Positions 36,201 through 48,555 are shown, counted from the stretch's first letter. The stretch: 64,000 bases of DNA from Margaritifera margaritifera (GCA_029931535.1 JAQPZY010001638.1:5821501-5885500), one strand, 5' to 3'. A program made the numbers and translations. Notes: a model not told the origin generated them from the sequence alone.

Positions 36201-38849
36201 CATAAATTTTTCTCCTTTCACAGATAGACTCCTGTCAGTAAAGGAAAACTTGGCAAGAAACGGAAGTTAATGCTAACGTGTAAAACAGTCCCAAAGGACC
36301 TAAATCTCCGTGTTTTTGTAATGAAACGGTATTCTTACGTTTTACCCGATTTTTGTACAGTATACTACTAACCTTGGTTACAAGCTTGTAAAGTCGTTAT
36401 TATCCATAACCCACAAAACATCTTAATTGCATTTTGTCTTGTCGTTTCTTAGGCCGATAAATCAGCCTCCAAATATGTACTGATATTGATTGACGGTTTA
36501 GGGGATGATCGCGCCTATTCTTTAAAATGTGAAATGTCCAGCAGACACTTTTGTTCGCACACATCGGTATGCATTGTAGACACTAACCGGTATTTCTCGC
36601 TGCTCCTGATCTAATGTTGGCTGATTGGTCCTCTTGGCAATGTATACAGAATATTTCCGGATTAAATCCTGTGTTTGATAAGTTGTAAATGTACGTGGAA
36701 TAACACAACCCTACCTACTGTGGACATTTCCAATTCAGTAGCTATGTTGGGCGACAACTTGGAATAGGCCCTTGTCTTGGAATGCCGAGTTGCTGAGCTC
36801 TTTCACGAAAAATTGCAAGACCATGCGAAGCGATATAAATATCGGATCCCCCGGGTAAGTTCGTGAGTATGTTGACGACTGAGAAAGTTAAGAAGGAGAA
36901 TTGTTTTTTTTTTTTTTTACATTTTGGACATTTTTCTTTACACATGGACGTAAGTTACACTTGCGTACATCATATTCGTTACAGTTAAACCCTAATACGT
37001 ACATATACATACATATCATAAACATATACATGCATTACATAAACTCTAATACGTACTTATAAATACATTACATAAATCCCTAATACGTACATATACATAC
37101 ATATCATTACCATTATTGGAATCTGAAAAATACAATATTTAAGAAAGCTCTTTTTTCCGGGGTGAGGGAGGGGGAGGGCATAGTTATATATAGGGAGGAT
37201 TGAATTTAATGCCAGTCAGGAACCACGGGTCTATATCCTTTTGTCCCTAAAAATGTTGACAGAGTATTTGAAGCTTCCATATTTAAATTTACGTGGCATC
37301 AATATTCAAAACTTGATACGCTCGAATTGCAAAAGCTTACTGAATTTGCTACCGAAATATCCCACCCGTTTCTCTTTCTTTCTTTCTTTCTAACTGATTG
37401 CTTTGAAAACGAGGATGAATCTCAAAGCGGTCACAGTCTACTACTTACTTACAGAAAGAATATAATCTCACCACTTTTGTAGATTATGTCCTAATAAAAC
37501 GAGTAGATATATTTCATACAAGGAAGGATGATATATTTCCAAAAGGCACTTCACCAAACTGTGAAGTGTGTTCTATTTTCCTTGCACGATTTCAAGGTCT
37601 CGTAAAGCTTTACGGATGATCACTGGTAAAATGTTGAAGTATATAATTTTCGGCGTTTCCGGAACAGAAAGCACGCGCAGCCGATTTACGGCAGGCCGTA
37701 AATCGCTCAAGATTTGAAAAGGTCTCGTATACTTTATGTTGACTTTGTCATTTTCTTTCACATGACTGGTATTGTGGTGAATACAATTGCATAAGAAAGT
37801 TTCGTTATCATTATTTAATAAGAGTCGGAAGTCGCATCCACTTCAATTTAAGTCCAATCTCTCCCGGAGTTCATAGCGCTGCGATACACCTGGGTAAAAA
37901 TGATGTCATATCGATGATGTTATAATGTGATAATCATATTATTTCGAGCTGCGCAGTAAGCGTTGATTTTATAATAGCAGACTACCTTAAACAATGAAAG
38001 AAATTTGAATTAAATGCATTATCACTTTATTGGGCACGTGGGATCTAACTTCGCTATGCTTTTTCTACATTGGGATGCTGCGTTTGTATTTGGCATTGCT
38101 GTTGTCAAGGAAAAGGAATGGATGATATCTGATAAACTGAAAGATCATGCCATTTTCCAAAAGTTGGCAAATTGATCTAAATTAACGAAGCCAATTTTCT
38201 ACCAAGACGATTCCTTTGTATTATTTAATTACAGGACTGCCAAAGCTCCCCTGAAATTTAATCATTTAAAAGCTGACCTAATGCAAAATTAAAGAAATAG
38301 GGAGCTACAATTGTCTCTGTTGTCTGTTTAAAATAAAATATAGTAATTCACCTGACGATAAAATTCGTTATTTTGAATGTGAGGTCGAACTGGGTAACAT
38401 ATAATTACGATGTACAAGTATTCCGATATCAGCAGCTGCCTTCTCTCAGAAAAGGAACAAGAAACAATGGTTTTCTCTTCTGTAACTTGCCTATAGATAA
38501 TGTGTAAAAAAACATGTTATAGGATTGAGTGTGTAGAGAATCAAATGGGTTTCCTATAAAATAACTTCAGCTTTCAGCGCGCAATCAAATTAATATTCCC
38601 ACTGACAAACCGTCATACATTCTATCTAGCTATCTATCTTTCGGTGTCTCAGCTATGCATCCATCTATCTACCCATGAAACCTTGTACCCAACTTTTGAA
38701 TCATTAATTTTCTAATTAAATTGTTTGTTACTCTTTACCTATGTATTTAACTATATCTTTACGGACATACCTGCCTACTTGCTAACCTAACCTATCAATC
38801 AATCTGTCCGTCTGTCTACAGACTTACCTACTTAATACATTATATCACC
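33222..38849. other. Longest stretch without a recognised element
   Basis: Only minor structure: poly(C) at 34753-34764, a 21-bp duplication of TTGACCTCATT-GGTCAGAGA at about 35887-35929, a (CATA)-like degenerate tract at 36995-37105 and (TTTC)n at about 37373-37391. Reading frames stay below 90 codons. Unseen exons cannot be excluded. Confidence 0.5.
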
Positions 38850-39035
38850 TTTATAAATATGCGCTGTCCGATGACCCATTACCGAAGAAAAAGCTACCGC
38901 AAGAATATATATGTTGATCTGTTACAATCGTTGACAACCAATGAACTTTAGCCGCAGCAGTTCTGTTTTCCATGATCTGATTCAGTTGGATTTAGAAGGT
39001 CGTGACTCACCTGTATACATTTAAAAACTCTTTCT
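38850..39035 (+). pseudogene. 5'-truncated, frameshifted copy of the 44.6-kb coding-like sequence
   Basis: From TTTATAAATATG onward this aligns with 45003-45190, including the coding-like stretch CATTACCGAAGAAAAAGCT and the terminal GATCTGATTCAGTTGGATTT before the stop and the following CTCTTTCTGCCACAAT. A small deletion where the other copy reads KAELDFS shifts the frame. Homology begins abruptly, as in a 5'-truncated retrotransposed or duplicated copy. Product unknown. Confidence 0.6.
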
Positions 39036-39310
39036 GCCACAATCTGAGTAACTTTGGGGATTTTATGTATTGATATGTTGCTGAAATGTTTGGTGGATTT
39101 ATACATATTCCTACTTAAGTAAAATTTCCGTATTGTCCATTAGTCATGCCTGTTCATTATAGCATTAAAATATGCCACAATTTGTGTAACTTCTTGTATT
39201 TTATGTATTTTGATATATTGCTGAAATTTTTGAATCATGTATACTTGTTTCTACTTAAGTAAAATTTCCATATTGTCCATCCATCATGCCTGTTCATTAT
39301 AACATTAAAC
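39036..39310. repeat. Two tandem copies of a 3'-flank unit, about 130 bp each
   Basis: GCCACAAT-TG-GTAACTT ... TTGCTGAAAT ... CTACTTAAGTAAAATTTCC ... CCTGTTCATTATA is present twice in tandem; the first third of the unit also follows the stop of the related sequence at 45190-45270. Confidence 0.85.
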
Positions 39311-40375
39311 CGAGAGATACATTAAAATGTATGTTTTATCTCTAATGCATTTAATGATATAGATGATGTTGCCTAGCGATGCTTTTTCTAGCACTGGCAC
39401 CAAAACATGCATATGGGTACAGACCTAATGAAAGAGCATAATGGCGAATTATCCTTCGCGGCATAGTGACCGCAAGTTAACTAGCGGTTTCTATTCTCCG
39501 ATTTCTTAATTATCTCCTGCCAGCAATCTTCTCATCATCCACCTCCTACCCTTCCTTCAATATAATCTTCATTTTGACCAGTATAATTTTGGAACACACT
39601 TTTAATGAACTGAAACCTCACCAAAATTACTAAACTCAGCCAAGGAAATTGTTTGGCTATTTTTTGCTTCGCAATGGACTATACCTATATTGTTATTCAT
39701 TCAGTGATCGAGAGCAGATGCACTGAATCAATTAATTTACACACTGTTCCAAACAAGGCTCAACAATCAAGATTAACGCCGGATGTGGATAGATCTAAAT
39801 GTTGGATTCCACATTTCTCAGAGAGCAGCTAACAGAAAATCTTCTTTTCGCGAACTTGAACAAAAAGAATGAACATTTCATTTGTGGGTATGTCTGGATG
39901 TCATCTTAGGGAATAAAACTAAATCAATTATAGCAAAACTGAAAGACGCTTTTGTAGCAGACGGATATCTACGATTTCATACGTATAATTTTGAATTGCC
40001 TCTGAAATAATCAATAACCCTATTTGAGCACAAAACTTTGTATAAGCAAATGGAATTTGGGCTTGAAAGACCTCACAAAACAGAAGGTTTTCAAACGTAA
40101 ATGCATGTAAGATAGCCTTTGAGCTCAATTTTGCGAACCAAGTGTCCACGTCTAGTGCAGATGCCTTCACACAAATTTATATTTCCAGCAAGGTTATTTC
40201 TTTAAAGGACACAAATGATATCAAAAGCCAGATCGTTGTAAACCCCTATGGTCTGAATCATAAGCTATCAAGTCCTTTCAACTTAAGTCTTGTAAAATTT
40301 GCCAAATCTTCCCATCTTCGTGAAATCAAATTAAAATCATAGTTAATGTGTATGATTTTGAAGCGTCATTTGAAC
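39311..40375. other. No feature seen
   Basis: Frames 39928-40170 (-) and 40142-40342 (+) are short, unrecognised and partly antisense to each other. Confidence 0.45.
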
Positions 40376-41072
40376 ATAAGTACAAGGTGTCAGCATGAAT
40401 ACAAGGTATCAACATGAGTAGAAGATATCAGCATGAGTACAAGGTATAAACATGAGTACAAAAGTATCTACATGAGTACAAGGTGTCAACATGAGTACAA
40501 GGTATCAATATGAGTACCAGGTATCAATATCAGTACGAGGTATCAGCATGAGTACAAAAGTATCAACATGAGTACAAGGTATCAACATGAGTACAAAAGT
40601 ATCAACATGAGTACAAAAGTATCAACATGAGTACAAGGTATCAACATGAGTACAAGGTATCAGCATGAGTACTTAAGTGTCAAGATGAGTACAAAGTATC
40701 AACATGAGTACAAGGTATCAATATGAGTACGAGGTATCAGCATGAGTACAAAAGTATCAACACGAGTACAGGGTATCAACGTGAGTACAAGGCATCATCC
40801 TTAGTACAAGACATCAGCATCAGTACAAGAGTATCAACATGAGTACATGGTATCAACATGAGTGCAAGGTATCAGCATGAATACAAGGTATCAATCAACA
40901 TGAGTACACGGTATTAACATGAATACAAAGTATCAACATGAGTACAAGGTATCAACACGAGTAAAGAGTATCAATATGAGTACAAAGTATCAACATGAGT
41001 ACAAGGCATCAGCACCAGTAGAGATTATCAGCATGAGTACAAGGTACCGACACGTGTACAAGATATCAACAT
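40376..41072. repeat. Minisatellite with 19/20-bp units, about 36 copies
   Basis: Units of the form AACATGAGTACAAGGTATC, with a 20-bp variant carrying CAAAAGTATC. The two lengths are interspersed and point changes are frequent, so the array is older than the one at 23442. Confidence 0.95.
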
Positions 41073-41384
41073 ATCCAAAGAAGACAATCAGTTGACTTAG
41101 ATGATTATTCTACAGCATAAGATCATGGCAAGAGATATTCATTTATATTAACAGAAACAAAAGAAGAGCACACTCTACATAGTTTATATATACAATTTAA
41201 CTTTCACTATCTTCCTACGCATGGCTAAAAAAAAATTAATCTATGTGTGAGCCAATTGTTAGATTCTCTTTTTCAACTATTTCTCATAAGTAAAGTTTTG
41301 TAACATTTTACAACGAACATACCTCAGATTCACACAAATTCGATATAATCAACTGATCAACTTTTCATTTCACCAGACTGTAGT

Positions 41385-42559
41385 CTATATAAAATTGAAA
41401 CTGAAGATTTCATCCATAATCTTGTTTGTAAATTGTTTACTGTGCATGCTATCACCTATTAAGGAATGGCTAATATGCATTCTATCACCTATTAAGAAAT
41501 GGCTAATGTGCATGCTATCACATATTAAGGAATGGCTAATGTGCATGCTATCCCCTATTAAGGAATGACTAATGTGCATGCTATCACCTATTAAGGAATG
41601 GCTAATATGCATTCTATCACCTATTAAGGAATGACTAATGTATATTCTATCACCAATTAAGGAATGGCTAATGTGCATGCTATCACATATTAAGGAATGG
41701 CTCATGTACATGCTATCATATATTAAGGAATGGCTTATGTGTATTATATCACCTATTAAGGAATGGCTAATGTGCATGCTATCACATATTAAGGAATGGT
41801 AATGTGCATGCTATCACCTATTAAGGAATGGCTAATATGCATTCTATCACCTATTAAGGAATGGCAAATGTGCATGCTGTCACCTATTAAGGAATGGGTA
41901 ATGTGCATTCTATCACCTATTAAGGAATGGCTAATGTGTATTCTATCACCTATTAAAGAATGGCTAATGTGCATGCTATCACATATTAAGGAATGGCTAA
42001 TGTGCATGCCAGCACCTATTAGGGAATGGCTAATGTCTATTCTATCACCTATTAAGGAATGGCTAATGTCTATTCTATCACCTATTAAGGAATGGCTAAT
42101 GTGCATGCTATCACCTATTAAGAAATGGATAATGTGCATGCTATCACCTATTAAGGAATGGCTAATGTACATGCTATCACATATTAAGGAATAGCTAATG
42201 TGTATTCTATCACCTATTAAGGAATGGTTAATGTGCATGCTATCACATATTAAGGAATGGCTTATGTGCATGCTATCAATTATGAAGGAATGGCTAATAT
42301 GCATTCTATCACCTATTAAGGAATGGTTATTGTGCATGCTTTCACATGTTAAGGAATGGCTAATATGCATTCTATCACCTTTTAAGGAATGGCTAATATG
42401 CATTATATCACCTATTAAGGAATGGCTAATATGCATTCTATTACCTATTAAGGAATGTCTGAAAAGGCCCAAGTAAACTATTTTTCTCAAAATGGAATAG
42501 GAGTATTGAATACAAGGTTTTAATATTTCTTTCATGCAATTTAAATACGAAAATGGCAC
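41385..42559 (-). CDS. 11-residue repeat frame across the 33-bp minisatellite (doubtful gene)
   Basis: On the minus strand the array reads as an 11-residue repeat of the type MHISHSLIGDS. A 256-codon frame (41789-42559) has a non-repetitive start (MPFSYLNCMKEILK...) followed by about 20 repeats. A second frame of 130 codons (41385-41777) continues the same repeat and ends in a unique tail (...MDEIFSFNFI). The single missing base near 41790 separates them; without it the product would be about 390 residues. The plus strand of the same array is also open as an MCMLSPIKEWL repeat (41796-42194 and 42198-42476), so openness follows from the unit length and its lack of stops. Unit-to-unit changes often alter the amino acid (GDS, GDR, CDS), which argues against selection on protein. 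Most likely non-coding. Confidence 0.15.
41448..42458. repeat. Minisatellite with 33-bp units, about 31 copies
   Basis: The plus-strand unit is GCTATCACCTATTAAGGAAT-GGCTAATGTGCAT with many substitutions. Because 33 is a multiple of three, frames stay open on both strands. One unit near 41790-41810 lacks a base (GGAATGGTAATG), shifting the register. Confidence 0.97.
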
Positions 42560-43445
42560 AAGTTAGCACAGTATGTTACAGGAAGTGTCGCAGTTGATGA
42601 AAGAATAAAGTCATGGGAAACCGTATGACCAGTTTTATAAGTAAGCAAATTTATTGAAAAAATAATTACTCTGTACTGTTCAAATGAATGTTAGTAAATT
42701 GAAAAATCTCTATTCAGTCTGTTATACACCTTCCTTCGCAGTAGGGCGTCAACATTATTTCCCAAGCTATAACAAATTGTTTTGCCCTCTGCATTATATT
42801 TTATATAGCCCAAAGAAAAGTGTATGCGGCTCGATTGTTCTCTTTAGGATGCACGTTCGATTGATGTGAGGTGAGCAACAGCAACGACTCAGGCCTACAG
42901 TTAATCTACTAAGTCAATCTTCTCTGTATTGAGTGAGATTTGTAAGAGAGAAATAGCAGCCAATGTCATGACATTACTGGTAGTTTAGACTGATTTTTGT
43001 TTCAACAGCGTTTTGCAACAGGAGTAAGGCTTTAGATTTAAGTAATATCAGTTGCAGATAACTTTTATACAATTTTGAAGGAGCACTTTGCATAGCAAAA
43101 CTAGAGCATTCAATTGTTTCGTTATCAGATATTTACAGGATACATTTCCTTGCAAAACGTTTTGAAACTCAATATACAACGGCTGTGTTGACAACTAAAG
43201 TAGTGTCGTTGTTTTAAGGCAAGAAATTAATTATATGCCAAAAATGGGCACACGTAATCATTTAATGCTGGCTTGTATTGTTTGCATATTTCCGTTTATA
43301 TTTGCAATGATTCTCTAACTTTCGTGACCAAGCAAACTTCGAAATTACACACAGTTAAAAGACATATATTATACATAGTTTCTCATGGTAAACCATTGCG
43401 CTTGCAGTGTAGCTGCAATGATGTCTTCTAAAACTAATTAAAATT
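42473..43445. other. No feature seen
   Basis: No frames or repeats beyond short A+T tracts. Confidence 0.5.
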
Positions 43446-43690
43446 GATTTGATGAAAGCATTGCAATGCACGCTGGCATGCAAAATGAATCTAAGCAAGT
43501 AATGAACCAACATGAAATGAAAGAGGAAGGTTGGATTGGCAAGAATGTGCAGATGTGTCTAATTGGAAAGCACATAAGACGTTTTTCGATAATAAATCTT
43601 CAAAGAAATAGTGAAATATATGGCTCGGGTAGCAATAAAATAACACGCGCTCTTCGTTGTGTCTCCATATCAAGGCGTCTAACATAAAAA
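43446..43690 (+). repeat. Dispersed repeat, copy B (partner at 19660)
   Basis: Longer and better preserved than copy A. In the frame 43466-43687 it stays open for 73 codons and reads MHAGMQNESKQVM near its start; copy A reads VHAGMQNEAKKVM at the same place, so the amino-acid pattern is partly conserved between copies. This hints that the family once encoded a protein, but I do not recognise it. Confidence 0.55.
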
Positions 43691-44605
43691 GAACGCTAAT
43701 AGTAGATGGAACCAACTGTATCTCAAAGCATATCTTTCCATAAAAACCCATTATTTGCCTTTCGTATGCTTTTCCACGTCCACCCCAATGAATATATAAC
43801 TCAGTAGTTTACTTACAAAAACTCGAAACTGCGGAGTGTTGCCATAACCAGAGACCACAAATATGAGATGCCGAGAAATAAAAAAGCGTTTCAGGCGATA
43901 AGGCAACAACGATATAGGTTCTTCTAATGAGATTTATTTGACATAAAGTTTCAAACCCTCTCACATCGAAAGTTTTTATATTTTATGATTTTGTTATATC
44001 ACAATGAGTAACCAATTCGTGTCGAGAACACGAGTGTCCAAAATATGTCAAAATCATGTATTTTCTTTCATGCCAATGACATTGCTAATTCAATTTTCAA
44101 GTTTTGCAAATTAAATGTGGAAATTGTTCTTTATTATGTCATGAAATATAAAATGCACTTGACATAGGTCGTCAAAACCTCAGCGTCAACCTGAGGGTCA
44201 CCAAAAGAAGTGCTTTAAATGCCTATTAGTACCACCTTAATTCTTTAAAATCGCAATATGATGTTGCGGGGAAAATACAGTGCAAGATGAGTTTTGATTA
44301 GAACACATAATAAAATTTATTCTTTCAGTACTAAGATATTTCCTTTGCTCATTTAAAATGTATCATGGTAGCTTCAAGAACGTAAATTATTCTTTGGTAA
44401 ATGGATTTTCGTTTGAGACTAACAATATCATATGCATGTGTGCCTGATAGAGGTGAAGCGTGACAAAGTGAAAGTTGATGTTTATTGGCAGATAACTAAT
44501 CTATCATTTTGACTTTAATTGGATGAAAAATTGCCCTTCTATTAAATTTCCCACGTAAAGTTTTAGATAATCAATCTTCATTTTTTTCTAGATACGTGAA
44601 ATTAA
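43691..44605. other. No feature seen
   Basis: Nothing recognised on either strand. Confidence 0.5.
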
Positions 44606-44608
44606 GCA

Positions 44609-45181
44609 TTTTTTCTTCATGTACATTGGAGGTTATTAAGATCATGTGTATATTATTGGAATGAAATTGTACTTGCGCTAAAGATGCTTGTAAATGACAA
44701 GCAGGGCCACAGATTAACAGAAAAAGGTACAAATGTTGGTATTAAATCTAATTGCTCTCTGGTTGGCTCAAGGGTTGAAACATTACGATTATTCAAACAT
44801 CCGATTATCTCCCTTACTCTACCGGAAATATATCGAAATCATGGCTCTAAAATGAATAGATATTTAAAAAATAATAGCAGATGGGTCAGCATCGTCAAAT
44901 CATACCTATTTAAAAATAATCTTAATTATTCCTAATTGGTTTTAGACTATGGTGAAGTTTCAGATCTCGGATTAAAAGATCAACGATTTGATGAATTATA
45001 CCGTTTTATAAATATGAGCTGTCCGACGAGCCATTACCGAAGAAAAAGCTTCCGCAAGAATCTATATGTTGCTCTGTTACAGTCGTTGAAAGCCGAGCTT
45101 GACTTTAGCCGCAGCAGTTCTATTTGCCATGATCTGATTCAGTTGGATTTAGAAGGTCATGACTCAAGTGTATACATTTAA
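44609..45181 (+). pseudogene. Unrecognised coding-like sequence with one internal stop
   Basis: A frame open from about 44609 to a stop at 45179-45181 is interrupted only by one TAA at 44933-44935, giving about 190 codons. The product is basic; the second half contains LGLKDQRFDELYRF, THEN HYRRKSFRKNLYVALLQSL, and ends LIQLDLEGHDSSVYI. The last 60 codons and the following 80 bp recur at 38850-39120, so the stop and downstream region are conserved between copies, as at the 3' end of a gene or of a retroelement. I recognise no domain. It may be the last part of an unannotated transposon protein, an old LINE end, or a retrocopy of a host gene. The internal stop makes this copy inactive unless it is a read error. 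Confidence 0.4.
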
Positions 45182-45270
45182 AATCTCTTTCTGCCACAAT
45201 TTTAGTAACTTCGTGTATTTATGCATTGATATATTGCTGAAATGTTTGGTGCACGTATACATGTTTCTAA

Positions 45271-46204
45271 ATATTTATCGTCAATACTGGCGTCTCTTCC
45301 TATACTTTAATCGAATTAGCCCAATGATAGAAGCGTATCTAAAACGAGAAAATAAACTTAGATTGAAAGATTGTATGTTCTGGATGTCCCACTCCGTTTT
45401 ATTTCGATTTCCTGGCCTATTTCCTCTAGTGAGGCCTAACTTTACATATTTTACGAGACGAATTTTTTGCAGAATGAATTGTCCGGCGTAATGTTTTGGT
45501 AACAACTTTCTTTACTTCGTAATACTTTTTTTTCTTTTTACTGCAGTTCTTCATTCGAAATATACGCAATATATACGTTGCCTAATTTCGTAAAGTTAGA
45601 TCAACATGTTTTGCTTTAGAGCTCTCATGTCCATGAATGATACCAAATAGTTAGAATGGCAGTCTCTGGTTGCCTTCCATGAGCAATGGTTCCAGATCTG
45701 ATTCTCTCAGTTGTCCAAGATGTAGAGCATGAATTTAAATCAAGGACCATTTTGACTTGTTAAAATTTGAAGAGAAACTGAGAAGCGAAATCAACAAATT
45801 CCAAATAATTTCACCATGGAGAGATCAATAAGCATTATATTTTTTTAAACCTGACAGAAGACAGTATATTTGAAGGAACTAAGCCCCAATTACAGTCTGA
45901 TTTCCACAAATTGCATAATAATTAGAAAGGATGCAGCATTAAATAATTTGTTATATCATTTATCTCAATTATGTTCTCATTTATCTCAATTTTACCGTAT
46001 CTCTCACACAATAGTACTGTTTTACAGCATGTCAAAATGTATATTAAAAACGTGACCAGTAGATGACCATTTTAGCGATAACGTGTTATTTCCAAAGGCT
46101 TTGACTTCTACTCGAATTGATCGTGGATTGGTTGTGAAAAAGTAATATACTGGATCGTGAAGGAATAGAGAATAAAATTTTAAATATGCTGAAAACTTAC
46201 AATT
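45271..46204. other. No gene called
   Basis: The frame reaching 45491 (+) is A+T-driven and antisense to another short frame; no domain seen. Confidence 0.4.
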
Positions 46205-46511
46205 TCAACGAGGCGTCATTCCATAAACAAAATACAACAGATTCAACGAGGCGTCATTCCATAAACAAACTACAACAGACTCAACGAGGCGTCATTCCAT
46301 AAAAAAACTACAATAGACTCAACGAGGCGTCATTCCATAAACAAAATACAACAGATTCAACGAGGGGTCATTCCATAAACAAACAACAATAGACTCAACG
46401 AGGCGTCATTTCATAACAAAATACAATAGATTCAACGAGGCGTCATTCCATAAATAAAGAACAATAGACTCAACGAGGCGTCATTCCATAAACAAACTCC
46501 AATAGACTCAT
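46205..46511. repeat. Minisatellite, eight units of about 38 bp
   Basis: Units TCAACGAGGCGTCATTCCAT-AAACAAA-TACAA-AGA; the core CAACGAGGCGTCATT is nearly invariant while the A-rich part varies in length. Confidence 0.97.
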
Positions 46512-47609
46512 TCATAAATGTAAAGGGACTAGAAACAATTTAGTTTTGAAGAACATCTCTGTACGTATATGAGAATATAGTAAGTTCTTTGAAGGATCGT
46601 TATTCTATGAGATTTCCATGCTTCTGGGGATATTTCATTACGTTGTTGACTTACTGATTTTGAGTGTGTGGTATCATAATGAAAAATGCGTATGGGAATT
46701 CCTTTACATTCTTTCAGAGTTGCATTTATTTCCGAGGTTAGTGGTAATTTATCTATGTCAGCATGTTTGCTTAAACATACTGTAAACGTTAGAACCATGT
46801 ATAGCTAAAATCATCATAACTCGGATTTACAATATATGTGTTTATATTTTACAATAAATTTCTTTCGAAAGCTGATCGTCCTGATTATACACAAAATTTC
46901 GTTTTTGATGGACAGTACGTGTTCTTTATGTTTCAGAATTGTCGAGAGCGCTCTAAATGATACATTTATATGTCATTAACCTTTCACATTCAATCCAGTT
47001 TTTGAAATACATAAGAGTTAAACATTTTTGCTAATACACAAATATATACCTATACAAGAAAAAGTATAAAATGATTTGAAACTTCTCTTGGTGATCTGTA
47101 TTACAGAGTAACATGAACCTTAATTGAAGACTCAATATATATCAGAATTTTGGAGAAGTTTCAAAAGTATTAATGCAGAGTGCCTCTGTGTTCTGATAGG
47201 AGTTTATTTATGTGGATTTGTGAAGGGTTTCTGTATTTATAGACAGCATACAATTTATATAATCTCTTTTGAAAAAATAAAAAAATTAACCTTCTTCGAT
47301 GCTTTAGAATCCTTCATTAGCATCCTCTTCCTTCTCCGTCTCAAAAATAAGATCTATGCAAATCTCGCAGAGGGCCTGTTAACACAACAGATACATGGTT
47401 CAAGATATGCCAATTCCATGACAGTCAATGAACACAAGCGGTCTCCGATATCATAGACTCTTCATTAGTGTAAACATCGTCGACCATAAATAACCCGCCA
47501 AACTGCTTCAAAAATCTAAATCTATAGTCTTTCAGAAAAAAAATTAGAAATTACCTGAAAACTTTGGGCACAGCGTTGCATTCTTATTTGGGCATGCACA
47601 AACGATACT
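46512..47609. other. No gene called
   Basis: Frames 46529-46798 (-, 89 codons) and 47124-47456 (+, 110 codons) show no domain or supporting context. Confidence 0.4.
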
Positions 47610-47960
47610 AATTGAAATTGGAAGATTATTTACGGCCTAAAATAAATCGCAGAGCAAATGCTTTTTATACGCTTGTATCTGAAATTCAGCAAACCACCTG
47701 TTCGAGGAATGATAAGGCAGGTCAATAAAATTCCCATCATACACAAATTTTCCAATAGGATCGTGTATGATGAGGGATTTTATTCGTTTCAGATGTGGTG
47801 AAGCAGATTGCACTGGCAGTCGTTTTCATCTTTAGTGAATCAAGAGAGCTGCAACTGACATAAAGTAAAAACACGCAGAATCTGAAGACCTCGCGTGTTT
47901 TATACGGGCCAATTAGGAATAAGAGAATATATCACGATCAATGCGAAACGTTTCTAGAAC
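47610..47960 (+). repeat. Hairpin-bearing dispersed repeat, copy B
   Basis: Partner of 27700-28075. Hairpin arms lie at 47724-47745 and 47764-47784 (AATAAAATTCCCATCATACA against the complement of TGTATGATGAGGGATTTTATT, allowing one unpaired base), stronger than in copy A. Shared flanks include GATAAG-CAGGTCAATAAAA before and AATCTGAAGA after the hairpin. Confidence 0.65.
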
Positions 47961-48282
47961 CATTTTCCTCTGATTTATTATCTACCCATAATTATACAAC
48001 TCATGATAAAGGCTACTTTTCCCGAGGCTGATCTGAAACCTTGTATCAGAAGCGCATTTGATACAGATTGAGATTCCTCGCTGTCAAGGATGACGTCATC
48101 TAACAACGGTCGCGTGAAGGGACTACTACAGTTACACTATATTTAGACGCAATGTACAATGTGAGTAAATGGATGGAATCAAAGTAAAAGAAGAAGAACA
48201 ACAACAGACAAGTTGTCTTTGATTATGAAATAATTGTTTGAGGTATTTAATAATTTTGTCATCAGCACAGCAACTTAACATG

Positions 48283-48400
48283 GGTGATTGTATCGGGTCT
48301 CATTTGATAGCGGAAGGACATCGAATCCTACCGCGATCAAAGTCGACAAGATAAAGGCACCCAGATCAAGTTACTATACTGATAACCTGTATCTATTCAT
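48283..48400 (+). repeat. Diverged tRNA-derived SINE fragment
   Basis: CATCGAATCCTACCGCGATCAAAG at about 48318 (here in two parts: CATCGAATCCTACC, GCGATCAAAG) resembles the box-B region TTCGAATCCTACC-ATCAGATCAG of the SINE at 20505. Box A is not clear. Confidence 0.45.
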
Positions 48401-48421
48401 TCACTTCAATCCATATACATA

Positions 48422-48446
48422 CTCTCTCTCTCTCTCTCTCTCTCTC
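48422..48446. repeat. (CT)n microsatellite
   Basis: About twelve units. Confidence 0.95.
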
Positions 48447-48555
48447 GATTTTGTTTAATGTTTGCATTCATGGATTATAGCAACTTTTGTGATATTATAA
48501 AACCAAAGCAGGAACAGACCCTTTGGGAAAATTTCCCACACATTTAACTTGCTTA

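Noticed and set aside
44580..44610. Splice acceptor TTTTTTTCTAG upstream of the 44.6-kb frame
   Set aside because: The frame contains a stop (TAA at about 44604) after this site, so it would not join the coding-like region in phase.
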